Source of the DNA: an uncultured Pseudomonadales bacterium
Lineage (GTDB): Bacteria > Pseudomonadota > Gammaproteobacteria > Pseudomonadales > Porticoccaceae
Reading direction: 5' to 3'
Length of the DNA stretch: 10,344 bases
Assembly (NCBI GenBank): GCA_905478725.1
Contig: CAJQJT010000142.1
Coordinates: forward strand, 1-10,344
A program made the position numbers and the translations under genes. Under the pieces are notes generated by a model. That model worked only from the letters and a program-made list of their open reading frames with translations, did no database searches and was not told the DNA's origin. Below, piece after piece: positions 9,980-10,344 of this stretch. Each line of letters opens with the position of its first letter. The stretch's first letter is position 1.

Positions 9980-10001
9980 AGTCTATTGAGAGTCTATTGA
10001 G
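9980..10001. repeat. Perfect 11-bp tandem duplication
   Basis: AGTCTATTGAG is repeated exactly head to tail at 9980-9990 and 9991-10001. It sits in the 282-base spacer between the convergent rpmG and cold-shock genes. Apart from the two terminators and this repeat, I see nothing recognisable in that spacer. Confidence 0.8.
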
Positions 10002-10056
10002 TAGAGCTCGACGCGCAGGGAAGTCCTGTGTATGCCTAGTACTTTCTTCAGGGCAT

Positions 10057-10088
10057 AAAAAAACCCGATAATTTCTTATCGGGTTTTT
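10057..10088 (-). terminator. Bidirectional intrinsic terminator of the cold-shock gene
   Basis: CCCGATAA (10064-10071) pairs with TTATCGGG (10076-10083) around a 4-base loop. It is flanked by seven A residues on one side (10057-10063) and five T residues on the other (10084-10088). On the minus strand this gives a GC-capped stem followed by seven T residues, about 40 bases after the cold-shock stop. The symmetry means it could also stop any read-through from rpmBG. Confidence 0.9.
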
Positions 10089-10126
10089 CATAATTTACTG
10101 ATTCTACCCTAAGGCGTGATCAGAAA

Positions 10127-10336
10127 TTAATCGGCAACTACGTTCTCAGCTTGAGCGCCTTTCTGACCTTGAGTAACTTCCATCGTTACCGCTTGGCCTT
10201 CTTTCAGAGATTTGAAACCATCAGCTTGGATTGCGCTGTGGTGAACAAATACGTCACCGCCGCCTTCTTGCTCGATGAAACCAAAACCTTTACTGTCGTT
10301 GAACCACTTAACAGTGCCAGAAACTCTATCCGACAT
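10127..10336 (-). CDS. Cold-shock protein (CspA family)
   Basis: This is a small single-domain protein that binds single-stranded RNA and DNA and acts as an RNA chaperone. The 69-residue product holds the whole domain: [13 protein letters not shown] with the RNP-1 motif KGFGFI (16-21) and RNP-2 as VFVHHSAI (29-36). Length is typical (E. coli CspA is 70). The ATG at 10336 fits the conserved [11 protein letters not shown] opening. Only 8 bases upstream are in the window, so the promoter and the long 5' leader common in cold-induced csp genes cannot be examined. The paralogue (cspA, C, D, E or other) cannot be fixed from sequence alone. Confidence 0.96.
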   Translation of the reverse strand: MSDRVSGTVKWFNDSKGFGFIEQEGGGDVFVHHSAIQADGFKSLKEGQAVTMEVTQGQKGAQAENVVAD

Positions 10337-10344
10337 AACTAACC

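Overview
The window looks like ordinary chromosome from a gammaproteobacterium, probably from the marine Cellvibrionales/Pseudomonadales side. The support is the SlmA, RpmB, RpmG, Gmk and RNase PH sequences, an AlgC-type phosphomannomutase, and a gene order that blends the Escherichia and Pseudomonas arrangements. I see no tRNA, rRNA, insertion sequence, phage gene or CRISPR array, and I found no undescribed multi-gene system. What stands out is small-scale regulatory structure and one unusual gene insertion.

Left block (1-2700, minus strand): yicC, an exported S1/P1-type nuclease, gmk and the start of rpoZ. As I recall it, yicC-gmk-rpoZ is the Pseudomonas order. Here a secreted zinc nuclease has been added between yicC and gmk and overlaps the yicC stop. 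Three 24-bp tandem units follow the gmk coding end, then a likely rpoZ promoter.

Middle block (2820-4228, plus strand): rph and pyrE, divergent from yicC. A long hairpin lies between pyrE and the convergent slmA.

Right-middle block (4292-8489, minus strand): coaBC, algC, argB, slmA, tightly packed. algC-argB are 1 bp apart and argB-slmA share one base. The dUTPase gene dut, usually next to coaBC in both E. coli and Pseudomonas, is missing. At the coaBC-algC junction there are two overlapping, mutually exclusive hairpins.

Right block (8570-9844, plus strand): radC, then a strong promoter with a structured leader driving rpmB-rpmG (ribosomal proteins L28 and L33), closed by an intrinsic terminator. 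A cold-shock protein gene (minus strand, 10127-10336) faces it and has its own bidirectional terminator.

The genes serve RNA turnover (yicC, rph), nucleotide supply (gmk, pyrE, possibly the exported nuclease), coenzyme A, sugar phosphates and arginine (coaBC, algC, argB), division control (slmA), and transcription and translation (rpoZ, rpmBG, csp).
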